This document shows positions 11,733-24,400 of a stretch of 64,000 bases of DNA, piece after piece (the stretch's first letter is position 1; every line of letters starts with the position of its first letter). Origin of the DNA: Laguncularia racemosa. Lineage: Eukaryota > Streptophyta > Magnoliopsida > Myrtales > Combretaceae. The notes beneath the pieces are model-generated. The model did not search any database, had not been told where the DNA came from, and worked only from the letters and a program-made list of their open reading frames with translations. Position numbers and translations under genes: made by a program. The stretch is from contig JBBMOL010000148.1 of assembly GCA_037954665.1 (NCBI GenBank), positions 1,674,001 through 1,738,000 on the forward strand, read 5' to 3'.

Positions 11733-12299
11733 TTTATTGCCCAGCAACAAATAGAGCAAATTCTGCATTCAGCTTTACACACTTACACTCTTCAACTATG
11801 AACTTTTGTTTCTCTGGATAAATAATCCTCTGCTATGGACTACAGGCTATAAAAACACCCGCAAACCTCCTAATCACTCACTGATACCGATTTTATACAA
11901 GAAAAAAAAATTGAAAAAAAAAATGCAACCTCAATTACAAGCCTCAACAATAAAGAATAACAAGTCAACCCAACCATACAAGAAACCTCAAAGTATGAAA
12001 AAAAACTTTTTTTAATCTGAATTAAAAAGAAGAAAAAAGATCAGATCATCAAATATTAACCAAGCTTCAGGGAGCAGAAGCAGCTAAAGATGCACTGGCA
12101 CTGTCTGTTTTGCTTCCAGAGATGATGAATTACCTAACAGCAGGAAATAGAAAATAAAAAATATGATCAGAATTTGTCTTTGTACTTAGCAAGGCTTTCA
12201 ATGGAATAGATATGAAGGTGATAGTTACTATTGCAATTGAGCTCTCCCTCCATGTAGCCTCAAGACACAGCCAGAAAAGAAGCAGCAGAGTCACAAATC
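11733..12299 (-). terminator. Villin 3' UTR and probable poly(A) signal
   Basis: A minus-strand AATAAA lies at 11733-11738, about 560 bp past the villin stop codon. It is the best candidate polyadenylation signal; the exact cleavage site is not determinable here. Confidence 0.45.
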
Positions 12300-12413
12300 T
12301 TAAAACAACTGGAGGGCCATTTTGAGCTTGTTTTGTCTCCACTTGGGCAACTTGTAGAAAGCACTTTTTGCCATTCCAAATTTCTCTTTAAACTCTTCGA
12401 AGGACAAGTAAAT
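12300..12413 (-). CDS. VLN4: Villin exon 22: headpiece and stop
   Basis: Encodes residues 924-960, IYLSFEEFKEKFGM through LPKWRQNKLKMALQLF, then TAA. This is the C-terminal half of the villin headpiece, the compact F-actin-binding module. Its basic LPKWRQNKLK stretch matches the plant consensus. The first half of the module lies on exon 21 (YPYERLRTTSTDPVTDIDVTKRE in pieces). Confidence 0.93.
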   Translation of the reverse strand: MYLSFEEFKEKFGMAKSAFYKLPKWRQNKLKMALQLF

Positions 12414-15400
12414 CTGCATGTGTTAAATAGAAAAATTTAGGACAAGAACAACTTATGCGTTATGTATTGGAACATAGAAGGAGGTAATCAGATTATAACC
12501 TCTCTTTTGGTAACATCAATGTCTGTTACAGGATCTGTTGATGTTGTCCTGAGACGTTCATATGGGTAAGTTGGCCCTTCCTCCTCTTCAGCTTCACCTT
12601 CTTTCACGTCTTCTGCAATAGTTAGAGATTCCATTTTGCTGTCCAAAGAGTTCTCCTTTGAATTTGAGTCTGGAGTTGATTTGGGTGCCTCTGGACTCGC
12701 TACAAAATTAACATGGTTTTTATATATCTAAGATGGTTCAAATGTTAACATGCACTAATTCTAAGTATCCAAAAAAAAAAAAAAAAAACAGAGAGAGAAA
12801 GAAAATGCAGACACTAGAATGTACACGATCCACTTTATATAGATGATTACCTTTGATAGATCGGGGTATGAGAACTTCCCTAACTGGTGGTGATGTTTCA
12901 AATGCACTACTAAGTGCTGATATTGCTGAAGATTTTGGTGCTGCATTTGTTGAATCTGGAGTCCCAGATCTGGGGTAGAGCTTCTTAACACCCGGAGGTG
13001 GTGTAGAAAGATTCCTTGCATTTGGATTTTCAAAATTGGCAGCTAGTGCATTGAAAGCTGGGGATCTGCCCCTGACACGAACACGATCAGGGCTAAAAGA
13101 CACACTTCTTGAACGCTGTGATTTATCTGGCACAGTAGATCTTCCTCCAAATGATACTGGAGTTCTCCTTTTGGGTTTCTGATGGCGCCCCAACTTAAAC
13201 AGTTAGAAATTTCACAGTTGTTGGCAAATAATGGGTGCATTCATAGGTAGAGTTCCAATCATTCATTCATCCTATTGCAAGCAATAACAAAAACCTGAAT
13301 TTTTTCCTCATTGAGAACACATAGCCATCCAACCCATAGAGAAGCTAATGCATCTGCTTATGTTGACAACATTTGCATTGAGATTTTAAGTTTGCATAAC
13401 CTAGCTTACCCTAGATTTTTCCTCGAATCAATGTAGCATAAACAAGAAGAAATCACATAATTAGCAAGGGAAATAATGGACACAATCTGATATTTACTAT
13501 TAGAATGCTAAAAGCCATAAAAGTCTTAGATGGTAAAAGTGATGGAATTGCAAAGAAAAATTAATCTTGTGCTGTGACAGAAAATATCTATTGGCAAGAA
13601 TACACAGGATTGGGCACCATCAGAGTAAAACTAAATTGACGAAATAATGAAATTGATATGCATAAATGAAACTGCACTAGGAGGAAGATGTCTCACGTCA
13701 ACATTTGCAGTGCCTCCACTTTTCAGTATTGTAAGCCTCCTTTGGAATGAGTTTCCATGCATCTGCATTGAGCATACAAGTGATCAGAGGCTCATTGCAT
13801 TTGGAAAAGATAAAAAGTATTTGATGCCTCTTCTGTCACTTACTATGGATTTTGTGTAGTCCCAAGTGAAGAAGCGTATGAAGAAAGGTGGTTCACTTCC
13901 TTCCATTACAACATATATTGGAGCATCACAGGATAATTTCTCCATAAGAAAGTCATGCTCAAGAAATTTCTGGAAAGAGTAAAAGAAAGAATGTTAGTTT
14001 TGACATTGAATTCACACTACATGGAACACCCATCATTTTAGGAAGAAAAATATGGGATGGATACCAACAATACAAGATATTGAATAAAGCATATCAATTT
14101 CAATTGCTTAAATGCTGAAATTTCTCAGATAAAAGACTGAGACCACACAGCATAGCTAAATATCATTTGTACCTCTCCAATAGTCAAAGCATGACTTCTC
14201 ATCTTGGAGTCAACTTGTTGTCCAACCCAAACAAATATTTCTGAGCAACAATCAAGGATAAATATATCTTCTGTCATTAAGTCATCCTGGGTAAAGCTAT
14301 ATATTTCCTTCACCTGAAATAAAACTATAGCATGTTAGGTGTTGCGGTTCTGTAATCAATGATTTTGAATAGGCACAGCTACAAGTGCATAGGCCATGTA
14401 GAGAATAAGATATCACACAGAATGTGTTACTCGCAAAGCTACACCGTGTTCACATGACACAATAACACCATTCGAACATGTATACTCAAGGAGGAAGCCA
14501 AACTCGATGAGTGGATGAACTAATATGTAAAGATGTTGCTGATATGCCTGCCGTTATGTCCTAATGTTGCTGATATGTCTGCTGTTATGTCCTAAGTTAC
14601 TAATTCTGTTATGTTGTGTTGCTGTACGTCCTAGTGTCTTGCTTGTCTCATTTCATGTAATTGGTAGATAGTGGTTTAGTGGATTTATGAAGTCTGTTAG
14701 TGTACCTCAGTAAGCTGTCCATAGTGGGTCTAGGTTAGTGGTGGCGTGGAGTCAGTAAGAGTAGGAAGGGAACGTGACAAAGGGGAATATGGAGCAGTTA
14801 TCTTAGGCATAGTGGGGAAAAGAATTGTCGTAAAAGTCAACATCTCGTACAAAAAGAGTTTAACTCCAGAAATGAGAGGTTACGTTCATTCCCAAAAATC
14901 CTTGTGTGATTAGAAACTTAGAGATCATCAGGTTCTCTCTAACGAGCCCAAGCATAGTTAGTCATCATAGGTAGACAAGAAAGAAAAACCCTAAAATCTA
15001 AAGTAGAAACGGACTTGGAAATTGGAAACCCGAGCAAGAAAATTCAAGGATGATCCTGTAACAGAATGAGTACCATTGATTTTCACACACACACACACAC
15101 AAAAAAAAAAGGAGAGAGAGAGAGCCGATATTATCACATGTACACATAAAAAATGAAAAATCTAGAAGAAAAGACAGTAGTACGCACCTTCAAGTTTCCT
15201 GTGAATCAGAGACACATTTTCAGCAACACATAAAGAAAGCCAGAACATAAGATGAAGTTAATTTTGCTGTTATTTCCAATAGGAAACAGAATTGAAGAAA
15301 TGGGGGAAAAGAATTAACTACTAATGAAAAGAACTATCTTTACCTTGTGAGAAGGTGCAAGAAAATAGGTGGGGATCACTCTCTGCCTCCCTTCCAATCT

Positions 15401-18400
15401 TCTGACTGGAATACTCTGATTTTCCTCCTAACATCTCCCAGAACTGTTCTGATTCAGCACCCTCCTTTAGTGTCTTTGACTGCATGTTTGGCTGCACAAA
15501 TTTCATCGTGCAATGATAAATAACTTTTATTGGATAAATAACTTACCATATGTGCTGGCAACAACTACTTCTCATAGTCTGCAGCTTGAATAATTAACAA
15601 AGCTCCTCTATACAGTAGTTTCATGAAAGAATTAATATTATATATTCAGATTATAAAACAGACCTTAATGAGATCCAGTTGCCTCTCAGCAATCTCTTGA
15701 TTTTCAGAGGTTGTAAGGCTTCCAGACCATGTAAAAACAGAGGAGCCACTATGTAATATGTAACAATATGAGGAATTCAAAGATGCTGCAACCTGAAAAC
15801 AGCATAGAAAAAAATAGATATTCACATAAAAACTAAGAGAAAATTTCAACAAGCAAAAATTGGAAAACTAACTTGCAAAGGAGGAGGAAAGCTAGAGAGA
15901 TAAATCAAACATTTGAAAGAAATGGGATAAATAAAATATCAGTTGCAGTTATTTTAAGATTCTTCAACTAGTCACTGGGAAATTTCCTTGTTACATTATT
16001 TATACAAACAAAATGCCCTGAATTCCAGCGTGGATCACATCTTAAAATTACTTAATCATTTTTTGGATAATTGAGATTTTATTGATCCAAAAGTGTTCAG
16101 TTGTCAAATGACAAGTGATTTACAACCGGGCAAATTAATGTAAAATACAAAAAAGAAACTATTGCCTAATGTTACAAGGGTTTGGCATTTACTCTAATTT
16201 GGTTTACAATGAAAACCACTTGGGGTAGACTACCTCCTAGCCTAACTTTGTTGCATATTCACTATATGCAGTGGACAGCAGCTGCAAGTTCAGCCCTCTA
16301 TTGCTGTAAGGTTGGAGATAGGGAGTTTACAGTTGCTATTAGCAAGTCTGTAGCTCCTTGCCAATTTCTAAATGAAGCTGGGCAGTGGAGCTGGTTACAC
16401 ATCTCCTCCCAGATGCCAGCTGTAAAGGGGCACGTGAAGAATAGATGGGAATAATCCTCCATTCCTTGGATGACATAAGAAACAAACTGCAGATGATGTA
16501 ATACCCCATGATACCAATTTGTCTAAGGTAAATAGTTTGCCAAGCCAGGCTAGCCACAGTATGAAGAAGTGTCTAGGCAATGTAGATTTGTTCCAAACCA
16601 CTTTGTACTAGGGTATTGTGGTATTCAGTGGGTTTAGAAAATTGTAGCCATTTTTTATTGTGTATTCTCCTGAGGTTAAGTGGATCCAATAGAGCCGGTC
16701 CGGTAACAAGGCATTAGGATTGAGAGATGACGGGATGTGAATGTTTGACCAAAATGAATCCTTTGGAATAGACCATTTGTTCCCTTCCATTAAGGAGCAC
16801 AACTTGGTAGTTGGGGGTAGGCCTGTGTTTCTCATCTCACGGGCAATGTATAATGCTTCCAATGGCCTTATTGGTAGCCAGAAATCAACCCATAGTGAAA
16901 TTGTTAATCCATCATTAGGCTCCCATCGAAAGTTGTTGCACACTGCATTCCTTAGCTTTAAAAGTTTCCTCTATGTCCAGGAGCATGTGGTGTGCAATTT
17001 TTTTGCCCAAAAGCTGTTCCCCTTTAGCAAGGTGGAATGCACCCATTCAGGCCACAAACTTTTGAGGCCATCCTTACATAGTGCCAAATATGCTTAATTT
17101 GAACCACCTTATTACATATATGTAACTTTGGTATCCCTAGACCCTCACAATGCAATAGCTTGCATACATCATCCCAACAAACCTTAGCCTTAGAGAAGGT
17201 GTTTGGCCTGCCACTCCAGAGGAAATTCCTTAGCAGCCAGCTTCTTGATGTGTTTTTCAAGAGTTAAGGATCCTATTTTGGGCCTTGCATCATTAAGGAT
17301 GTACTATTAGGGATAAAGTTAATAAATTCTTAAATAAAATGGTTCATTAGTAAGTTGACGTGGTATTTAGAAACCTTAAATATAATTTGTTAATAGAGTT
17401 TTTTGGATATAAATGGTTAAGGCCCAATACAGCTTGTTTAGGCTCTTATTCAAGCTCTTTGTGCTTAGACTAACCTTCAGTTCACCTTTAGGTTTCAGAG
17501 AGTTTTCTTTTCAGTCATTGTGCAAATGGAGAAGAAAGGAGCGCTAAGTCATGAAATGACCAAATTGCCCCAGGTTCTTTATAAAAATGACTGAATTCAT
17601 GCATGAGGTCACACGCGCTCTTGAGAGGGGAACAAATGTTACATGCGAGGTTAACCTACATTCACATGATACAATAGTGACATTTGAACATGTATACTCA
17701 AGAAGGAAATAAAAAAAAGGTCCTTGAAGAGTTGTATGAGCTGATGCGCACAGTCTGATGTTGCTGCATTCACATCACTATTCACAGAGAACCATAAAAA
17801 CATTGGAAAATTTAGCATGCACAATGTTGGCAATTTTGTCGAATATGATTGTTAATCATGTCTTCATTGATCTTATTGTCTCACATTTTGATTTTTTTTT
17901 ACTCAAATAATAAGGTTTTCTTTGTTTTAATTAATTTCTTTGATAATGCATGTTCATACATCAATGAAGAATTCGATTTCCAATATGAGTAGTGCTTAAT
18001 TTTCCTTAATATATAGACTTGTGGAGCCTAGGTTTATTATGTGACTGAGATTTTTATTTTATTATTCAATGAATTCTTATATTTCTTAATCCATGCACGT
18101 GTTCTTGATGTTTTGATTAAATTAATATTTCTAGGATATTTTTCTATCTATTTGATATTATACATCAGCTTACCCCAACTGAGGGTGAAAGGGACTCGTA
18201 CTCAAACCTCAGTGCTATCGGTCTATTATTCTGACTCAAGAACAGCTCCAATCCCCACTTTAGAGGCATCTACATGTAGCCTAAAAGGTTGATGAAAATC
18301 CGGTAACACTAGAAGTCTTGGATCAGACTGGTCGATGGTCATGCATACTGAAAGTGATGAGTGAACAGTGAACCAATGTGTGAATTGTGAATTTGTGATG

Positions 18401-21400
18401 TAATCGATGTCTGATTTCTGAAGTATGATGGAGTGATGGTAGCCTATTGCACCTGTGCTTCTGTTGACATTGCCCAGGAGTGGAGAAGAATTTACAATGT
18501 ATAAGAATACCTCAATTCAAAGGTTAGGGTGTGTGTTGATACAAGGTGATTAGGTAATAGCTTATGCATCCGACCAACTGAAGCTTTATGAGAAAAACTA
18601 CCCAACTCATGACTTAGAGTTGGCAGTAGTAGTATTAGCCTTAAAGTTATGGTGGCATTACCTGTATGAAGAAAGGTACAGAATCTTCTAGCAATCAAAA
18701 TGCCCAAAAGATCTAATTTCCCGCCACCAAGATTCTAAAAGCAACAATTGCCACCCTACCAGCCTATGCCCCACCCACTGGTCCAACTACCTCAGCAGGA
18801 AAAGAAAACCAGTTTGGAGAATCTGATGAGCCAATTCATTCAAAGCTCCGAGGCAAGATATCAGAACCAAGAGGCTTTGATTCACAACCTTGAGAAGCAA
18901 ATTGACCAATTAGCTAAGATGATGTCGTGACTCCTTTAAGCAACAAAAATATTGAGCTCTAGAAAGTTTGCATAGAAAACAGGACTGATTTAATTACCTG
19001 TAACCTCCATGCATGAGATAGAAATTTTGACGTCCAGGAGTTGACTCGAGCCATAATCCTTTCTATTATAACATCAAAATCAGTTTTCTTGGGCTTGGTG
19101 GAGAGGAGTGGGACTCCCAAGTAATGCACTGGTAAGTGACCTTCTTAGAATTGTGTGGAGAGTAGGATCTCTTCTTTAACACTTAAAGAGACGTTGGAGA
19201 AGAAGATACTACTCTTGTAATTGTTGGTTTTCAGACCCAAGAGTTGGTGAAACTTTTGTAGTGTCCTAGATCAGTGACACAAATTGAGCATTTCCCTTAG
19301 AAAATATGAGTAAATCATCTGCAAAACACAAGTGGGTTAGCCTTTCCTTTTGGCATCTCCAGTGAAGAGAAAATCGAGGATGGGCAGGTAGTCTCCTCAA
19401 TAGAGTAGAGGGGACTTCCATGCCTAGTACAAATAGATAGGGGGATCCCTGCAACTACTTGCAAAATAACCAGTTAGATCACCAATGATATTTATAGAAA
19501 ATCTTGATGTGGAGATGCATTACTCAATGAGTGTACAAAAATGGGGGGAAAAGCCATTGCTTTGAGCGTTTGTAATATGAAATCCCAACTTATGGTGTCA
19601 TAAGCTTTCTGCAAGTCTACCTTCAAAGTACATCTTGGTGCACCTCTTTGTGTGTGATAGCTAGCAAGCAGTTCTTGGGCTAGAAATATGTTGTCAGTGA
19701 TTTTCCTTCCAAGAACAAAAGCCACTTGTTCTCTGCCTATCAAGGAAGGTAAAACCTTTTTAACGCGTGCTGCTATGACTTTTAATATGGCCTTATGAAG
19801 GACATTGCAACATGCAATAGGACGAAATTGTCCTAGTGTGGAGGGGTTAGCCTCCTTAGGGACTAGAGATATGAATGTGGCATTTACCTCCTTTAACAAG
19901 TGACTTGAAGTGAGAAACTCAGAAGCTGCTGCAATCATGTCATCCTCCACAATCTCCCATGCTTCCTTGAAGAATTTTGCTGAGTAACCATTTGGTCCCG
20001 GTGCTTTACCATTGGCTTGCGAGAGGAAACCCCATTTGATCTCATCTTTATTGAATGGAGCATTAAGGAAATCTTCTTGTTGTTCACTTAGCTTCCATGT
20101 CACCAAATTGCTAATTTCACTGGGATTAGGCAGACTCAACAGGGCGGCATAGAGTTGCTAAAAATGGGATATAGCTAACTCTTTTACCTCCTCTATTCCT
20201 ATGGCCTCACTCCCATCCTCCTTTGACAACCGATACAAGGAGCTTCTATTGTGAAGGTTCTTCATGGTTTTGTGGAAAAAGGAGGTAGTTTTGTCTCCTA
20301 GCTTCAACCATTTAGCCCTTGACTTCTTCTTAAAGAAGCTCTCCTCTACTCCTCTAAGTAGGTAGTATTTTTTAAAGGCCAACCTTTCCTCCTCCAGGTG
20401 TGCAGTATCCCCATTACTGTGGATGGAGGATTGTAGCTGTACCAAGTGATCTTTCGCTTCTTGGACTCGTTGTGAGAGCTAGGAATATTAATTGCGGTTA
20501 AGATTTCACAAGCCCTCTTTGAGTAATTTGAGCTTCTTGACAATTTGAAACATCTGTGACCCTACCACATCACACTTCCATGTATCAGCCACTATTACTT
20601 AGAAGCTCTTATGCTTAGTCCAAAAATTGAAGAACTTAAAGAGAGTTTTCCTACCCATTGAGCGAAAGTCCATGTATGTGATGGCTATGGAATGATCTGA
20701 GAGCAAGGGGGGCTCAAATTTCGCATGGGCACATGGGAATATGTTCAACCAATAGTGGTTAATCACAATCCTATCTAGTTTCCTCAATATTGGATTATTG
20801 CCTTGCCTATTGGTCTACGTGAAAAAGTCTCCTAAATATCTAAGGTCAACTAACTCAGCCGCTGCCAGGCATGCTTGAAACTCCACCATAGCCGATGTTA
20901 GCTTCGCTCTTCCACCAGCTTTTTCAAAGGAAACCATAGTTGTGTTGAAATCACCCAAAACCAACCATGGCTTCGCAACTACGATTGGCCCAAGACTTTC
21001 AATGTTTGCCCATAGGGATCTTCTTTCCATATCACTGTTAGAACCATAGATAACCTAATGCATAGGCTGCAATTTGTATGCCGGTAAGTGGCCCCACAAT
21101 AAAGGAATTGCTTATGTTCTATTTGAACTTACACATCCCATTCTTTTGGGTCCCAAGCTAACCACATCCGCTTTCTAGCTAGTGAGTTAATATGTACTAG
21201 CCAATGCTGCCCCAAACAAGTTTTGATGCCTTCCTCATTTGAAGGGATGACTTTCGTCTCAAGGATTCCTAGAAATCCAATTTGTTGCTTCTTGCATATT
21301 TTCCTAACCTCCACTACTTTTATGGGCTCATTAAAACCCCTAATATTCCATGATGCAATATTCATGGTATTTATTCATTTGATTCCTTCACACCTAGGTG

Positions 21401-24400
21401 AAGGTCCGACGCCTCTTGCGCTGTTTCTTCTTCTTTCAGCTGGAAGAGCTTGAACTAGAGCTCTTGTCGTTGCTCATTTTACTCCCTAATACTAGAAAAC
21501 GTTGCGCTAGCTTTTTCAATGGAGTATTCTCGAAATCCTCTATGCTATCCTCCTTGTCATTCTCAGCTAGATCAATCTGCACAATTGTGTCTTGTTTCTC
21601 CCTCTCTGGAAGAGGAGTGTCACATACTTGTATGGTAGCTGATGGGGTGTGCTGACCATTTTCCAACTTATGGTTAGGGATGGCTTCCTTCGCCTTGCGG
21701 CCCTTAGGTTCTTCCATACTTATACTTCCCACTAACATCGGCTCCTGCTCAGTTTCCATTCCCTCTCCCTTAGTGCTAGTGGCATCCTCTCCCTCCCTCA
21801 CCCTGCTGTCTTGGTGGGAGTGTGAAGTGTTCACATTGACTTCCACCTTGTCAATGTCACAAGAAGTACCAGGATTGCTAGTGCCACCATTGCCTTGTGC
21901 ATGTCCCACCTTTTTCCCCTTACTTCCTGACAGCACCAGTACCCATCGATTCTTCCCCCTGTTCGACTTAAACAGCCTCTCTTCCTCCATGTTGCTAGTA
22001 CTTTTGCTGTCATTGCAAGTGTAGCCAAATACCTTGCACCGGCCACACCTGGGAGGAAGTCATTGGCATTCAATGGGCACTATGGAGCCTCCCATCAAGT
22101 TTCTCCACTTCCACTTGGGTGATCAGCTCATGACCCACCTTAATCTCCACTAGGACACGAGCTTAGTTTGCACGCTTCATGGTAGCCGTAAGGGAATCAG
22201 CTTTTAGAGGGGACACCACACCACTGACTATATAGCTAATTCCCTCCACTGTCATGTATTCGCATGGAATACAATCAAAGATTGCCCATACTGGAGCATA
22301 AGTGGGCTGGGGCAGATCAAGTAGCATCCCTTTCCTCCATTTTTGTAGAATCAATAGGTGATGAGCAAAGTACCATGTCTTCTCCAGGATAGGCGTCAAA
22401 TCAGCTTCACAAGCGAACCGAAAGTAAAAGAAGCCCACCTTATTTGCTAACACGTCTAATATGCCATATTGTTTCCAAAGCCTAAACGCTATCGTTTGGA
22501 CTAGAGTGAAGGGAATTATCTTTCCAAGAAAATAGCCTACCAAAGTGGACAACCATTGGGATGCACCTTCATCCTCAACCGCTTGTGGTACTTTGATCCT
22601 TGGGATTCTCCCTACTTTGATTGGTGGAACATATCAGAGGTTGAAGACAGGTTCAGCTGTTGGAGCCTTCGGCGCACACACTTTGGAATATGACCTAGGC
22701 TCGGCAGGGTAGCTAGAAGAGTTGTTTTCCAAGGGGTCATGGTTCCCTAGGTCGTTTTCACCCAACCTATTTCCTAGTATCTTTTTTGCTGCCTTTGGAG
22801 TGGATTTACCTAAAGGGGGAAAGGACAACAGGTGTTTGTACTTTTGGAAGGTTATTATCCAATGGGTAGTTGATTTCCTCATTGACTTTTTGCTTTTGGG
22901 GAGTGTGTTGATAGGACATATCCATGTGATCACATGGCTTCAAACTTCCCTTTTCAGCTATAGACTAATTGACATCTTGCAGGTGGCCAAAAGTGCACGT
23001 TGATGTTACACCTGCTTAACCTGGCAAGGATACTACCTCGGTAGTAGAGCCTTGGCCATTCCTGCCTGGGTTCCCTCGGAAAGAGGGGGAAAAAAAACCC
23101 CAAGGTGGTCGGGTGACCAACTGATGCTTTCTTGGTCATGGTCAAGACCTTGTTATGATGTACGGGTGAGGGAGGGCAAGATCTTGAAGGTGAGATGGTG
23201 AGATGGATGGGCGGTGGTGAGGGGTGAGTGTGTATGGTGTTTACCTAAGAGAAGTGGTCTCATAGGGTGGCCGGGAGGAAAAAGTAGAGAGAAGGGAAAG
23301 CATCCTTACAATATCTCTTATGCCCTTGCTTTAATTTAAGTTACATAAGATATTTACTTAATCTTTCAATCACAGGAAAGGGAAAAAAAAAAGAAGAAGA
23401 AGAAAAGATCCTCAATTTGTATGAAATGCAGGAGGAAGATTTCCATGAATCCAGACCCTATCCTCATGACTATGATTTGATCAAAACTACTAGAAGCTCA
23501 GACTTTATTACCCAGGAAGCAAAGGTTCTTGCATTGTGTTCCTATGAGACAGTTTAAGGTGGACTTTTACATAACTGGTAAATATATCTTGCCCTAAGAA
23601 GCTTCATTTCTTTTTTGAAATCATCACATCAATATATGACAGCCGTTACCAATAATTTAGCAGTCTCAAGAAGTTGTAGTTATCGGTTACTTTTAGCGAT
23701 AAGTGCTGGTGGAAGGTTAACATATCAGCTGATGGCTGATGTGATAGTTGACTGTCATGAAAAATATCCATGAAATATAAGGAAAATGGTTTTTGTCTTT
23801 ATAAAGAGAAATTCATTTTTCTTATTATCCATTAATATTTCCTGTGGCTGTTAACCAATGTTACCAAAGGTTGGCCACTATGTTATCTTCTATGACCACT
23901 TGCCGCTAAAAGCCATTAATATCTGTAGCCTCTTGAAATTATCATTATATTTGACAGTTGCAACCCTATGGTTATAACAAATGTTGAAAAAATTCTGAAA
24001 AACGTTTTCTATGAAACAAACAGTACTTTACAACACTGCTGGACTTATAATTATACATGTTGACAATATTGACACAGTTATCATGGCCATCAAGCACCTT
24101 TCAAAGATTAATTGTCAAACAAAAACAAAGAAAATGTTGTCCATGTGTGATGTATGTGACAAACTTAAATCAAGATATTGTGAAAGCACTGGATGAATGG
24201 AATTTTATTACTAAAAGAAATTATATGATGACATACAGGTTCAACTTGAATTGATTGCATGTTATCGGGTCCAGATCCCTGAACTCTAAATAAAGCTACA
24301 CCGTCTTCATTGTATGTTTCATCAGGAATTTGCTGCTCCACTATCTGATTCTTGTACCCATCACTAAGTCCACCCTGTTAAACAAATAAAATTTCAGTAG

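Larger units (their letters stand above)
17269..18935 (+). mobile_element. Nested gypsy-derived insert inside LINE ORF2
   Basis: LINE coding sequence stops near 18936 (after QTF, SSIFLLL) and resumes near 17264, with TTAAG on both sides (17264-17268 and 18936-18940) as a candidate 5-bp target duplication. The insert holds a repeat also found at 48285-48460 (17389-17480), a segment shared with 14440-14500, a gypsy RNase H fragment and a gypsy gag tail. RNase H precedes gag, opposite to the normal gypsy order, so the insert is rearranged or composite. Confidence 0.65.
16260..21365 (-). pseudogene. LINE ORF2 pseudogene (endonuclease, RT, zinc-binding domain)
   Basis: Starts MNIASWNIRGFNEPIK with the endonuclease Asn, and GILETKV holds its Glu (21365-21129). 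GDFNTT and SDHSIA mark the endonuclease C-terminus (20815-21030, 20599-20787). RT runs 20139-19492 with KAPGPNGYSAKFFKEAW, RPIACCNVLHKAI and KVDLQKAYDTISWDF; the catalytic FADD lies in the next open piece (19266-19454), and YLGVPL follows near 19100. After the nested insert, RNFLWSG (17200) and a zinc-binding module with LFFTCPFTAGIW (about 16480) remain. Frames break repeatedly and GPDG has become GPNG. It cannot give a working enzyme. Confidence 0.88.
16058..23353 (-). mobile_element. Decayed LINE (L1-type) in villin intron 13
   Basis: A non-LTR retrotransposon in the same orientation as villin. It has ORF1 with a DUF4283-type domain and a Cys-rich knuckle, and ORF2 with endonuclease, reverse transcriptase and the C-terminal zinc-binding domain. 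The 3' end is at low coordinates: AATAAAATCTCAATTATCC then a short A run. A candidate 10-bp target duplication, TTACTTAATC, lies at 16048-16057 and 23354-23363. The 5' limit is less certain (about 23305-23353). Both ORFs carry several stops and frameshifts. Excluding the nested insert at 17269-18935 the element is about 5.6 kb, close to full length. It expands intron 13 to about 8.4 kb. Confidence 0.85.

Noticed and set aside
21398..22024. Plus-strand ORFs opposite the LINE
   Set aside because: They mirror LINE ORF1 and ORF2 coding sequence and have no domains of their own.
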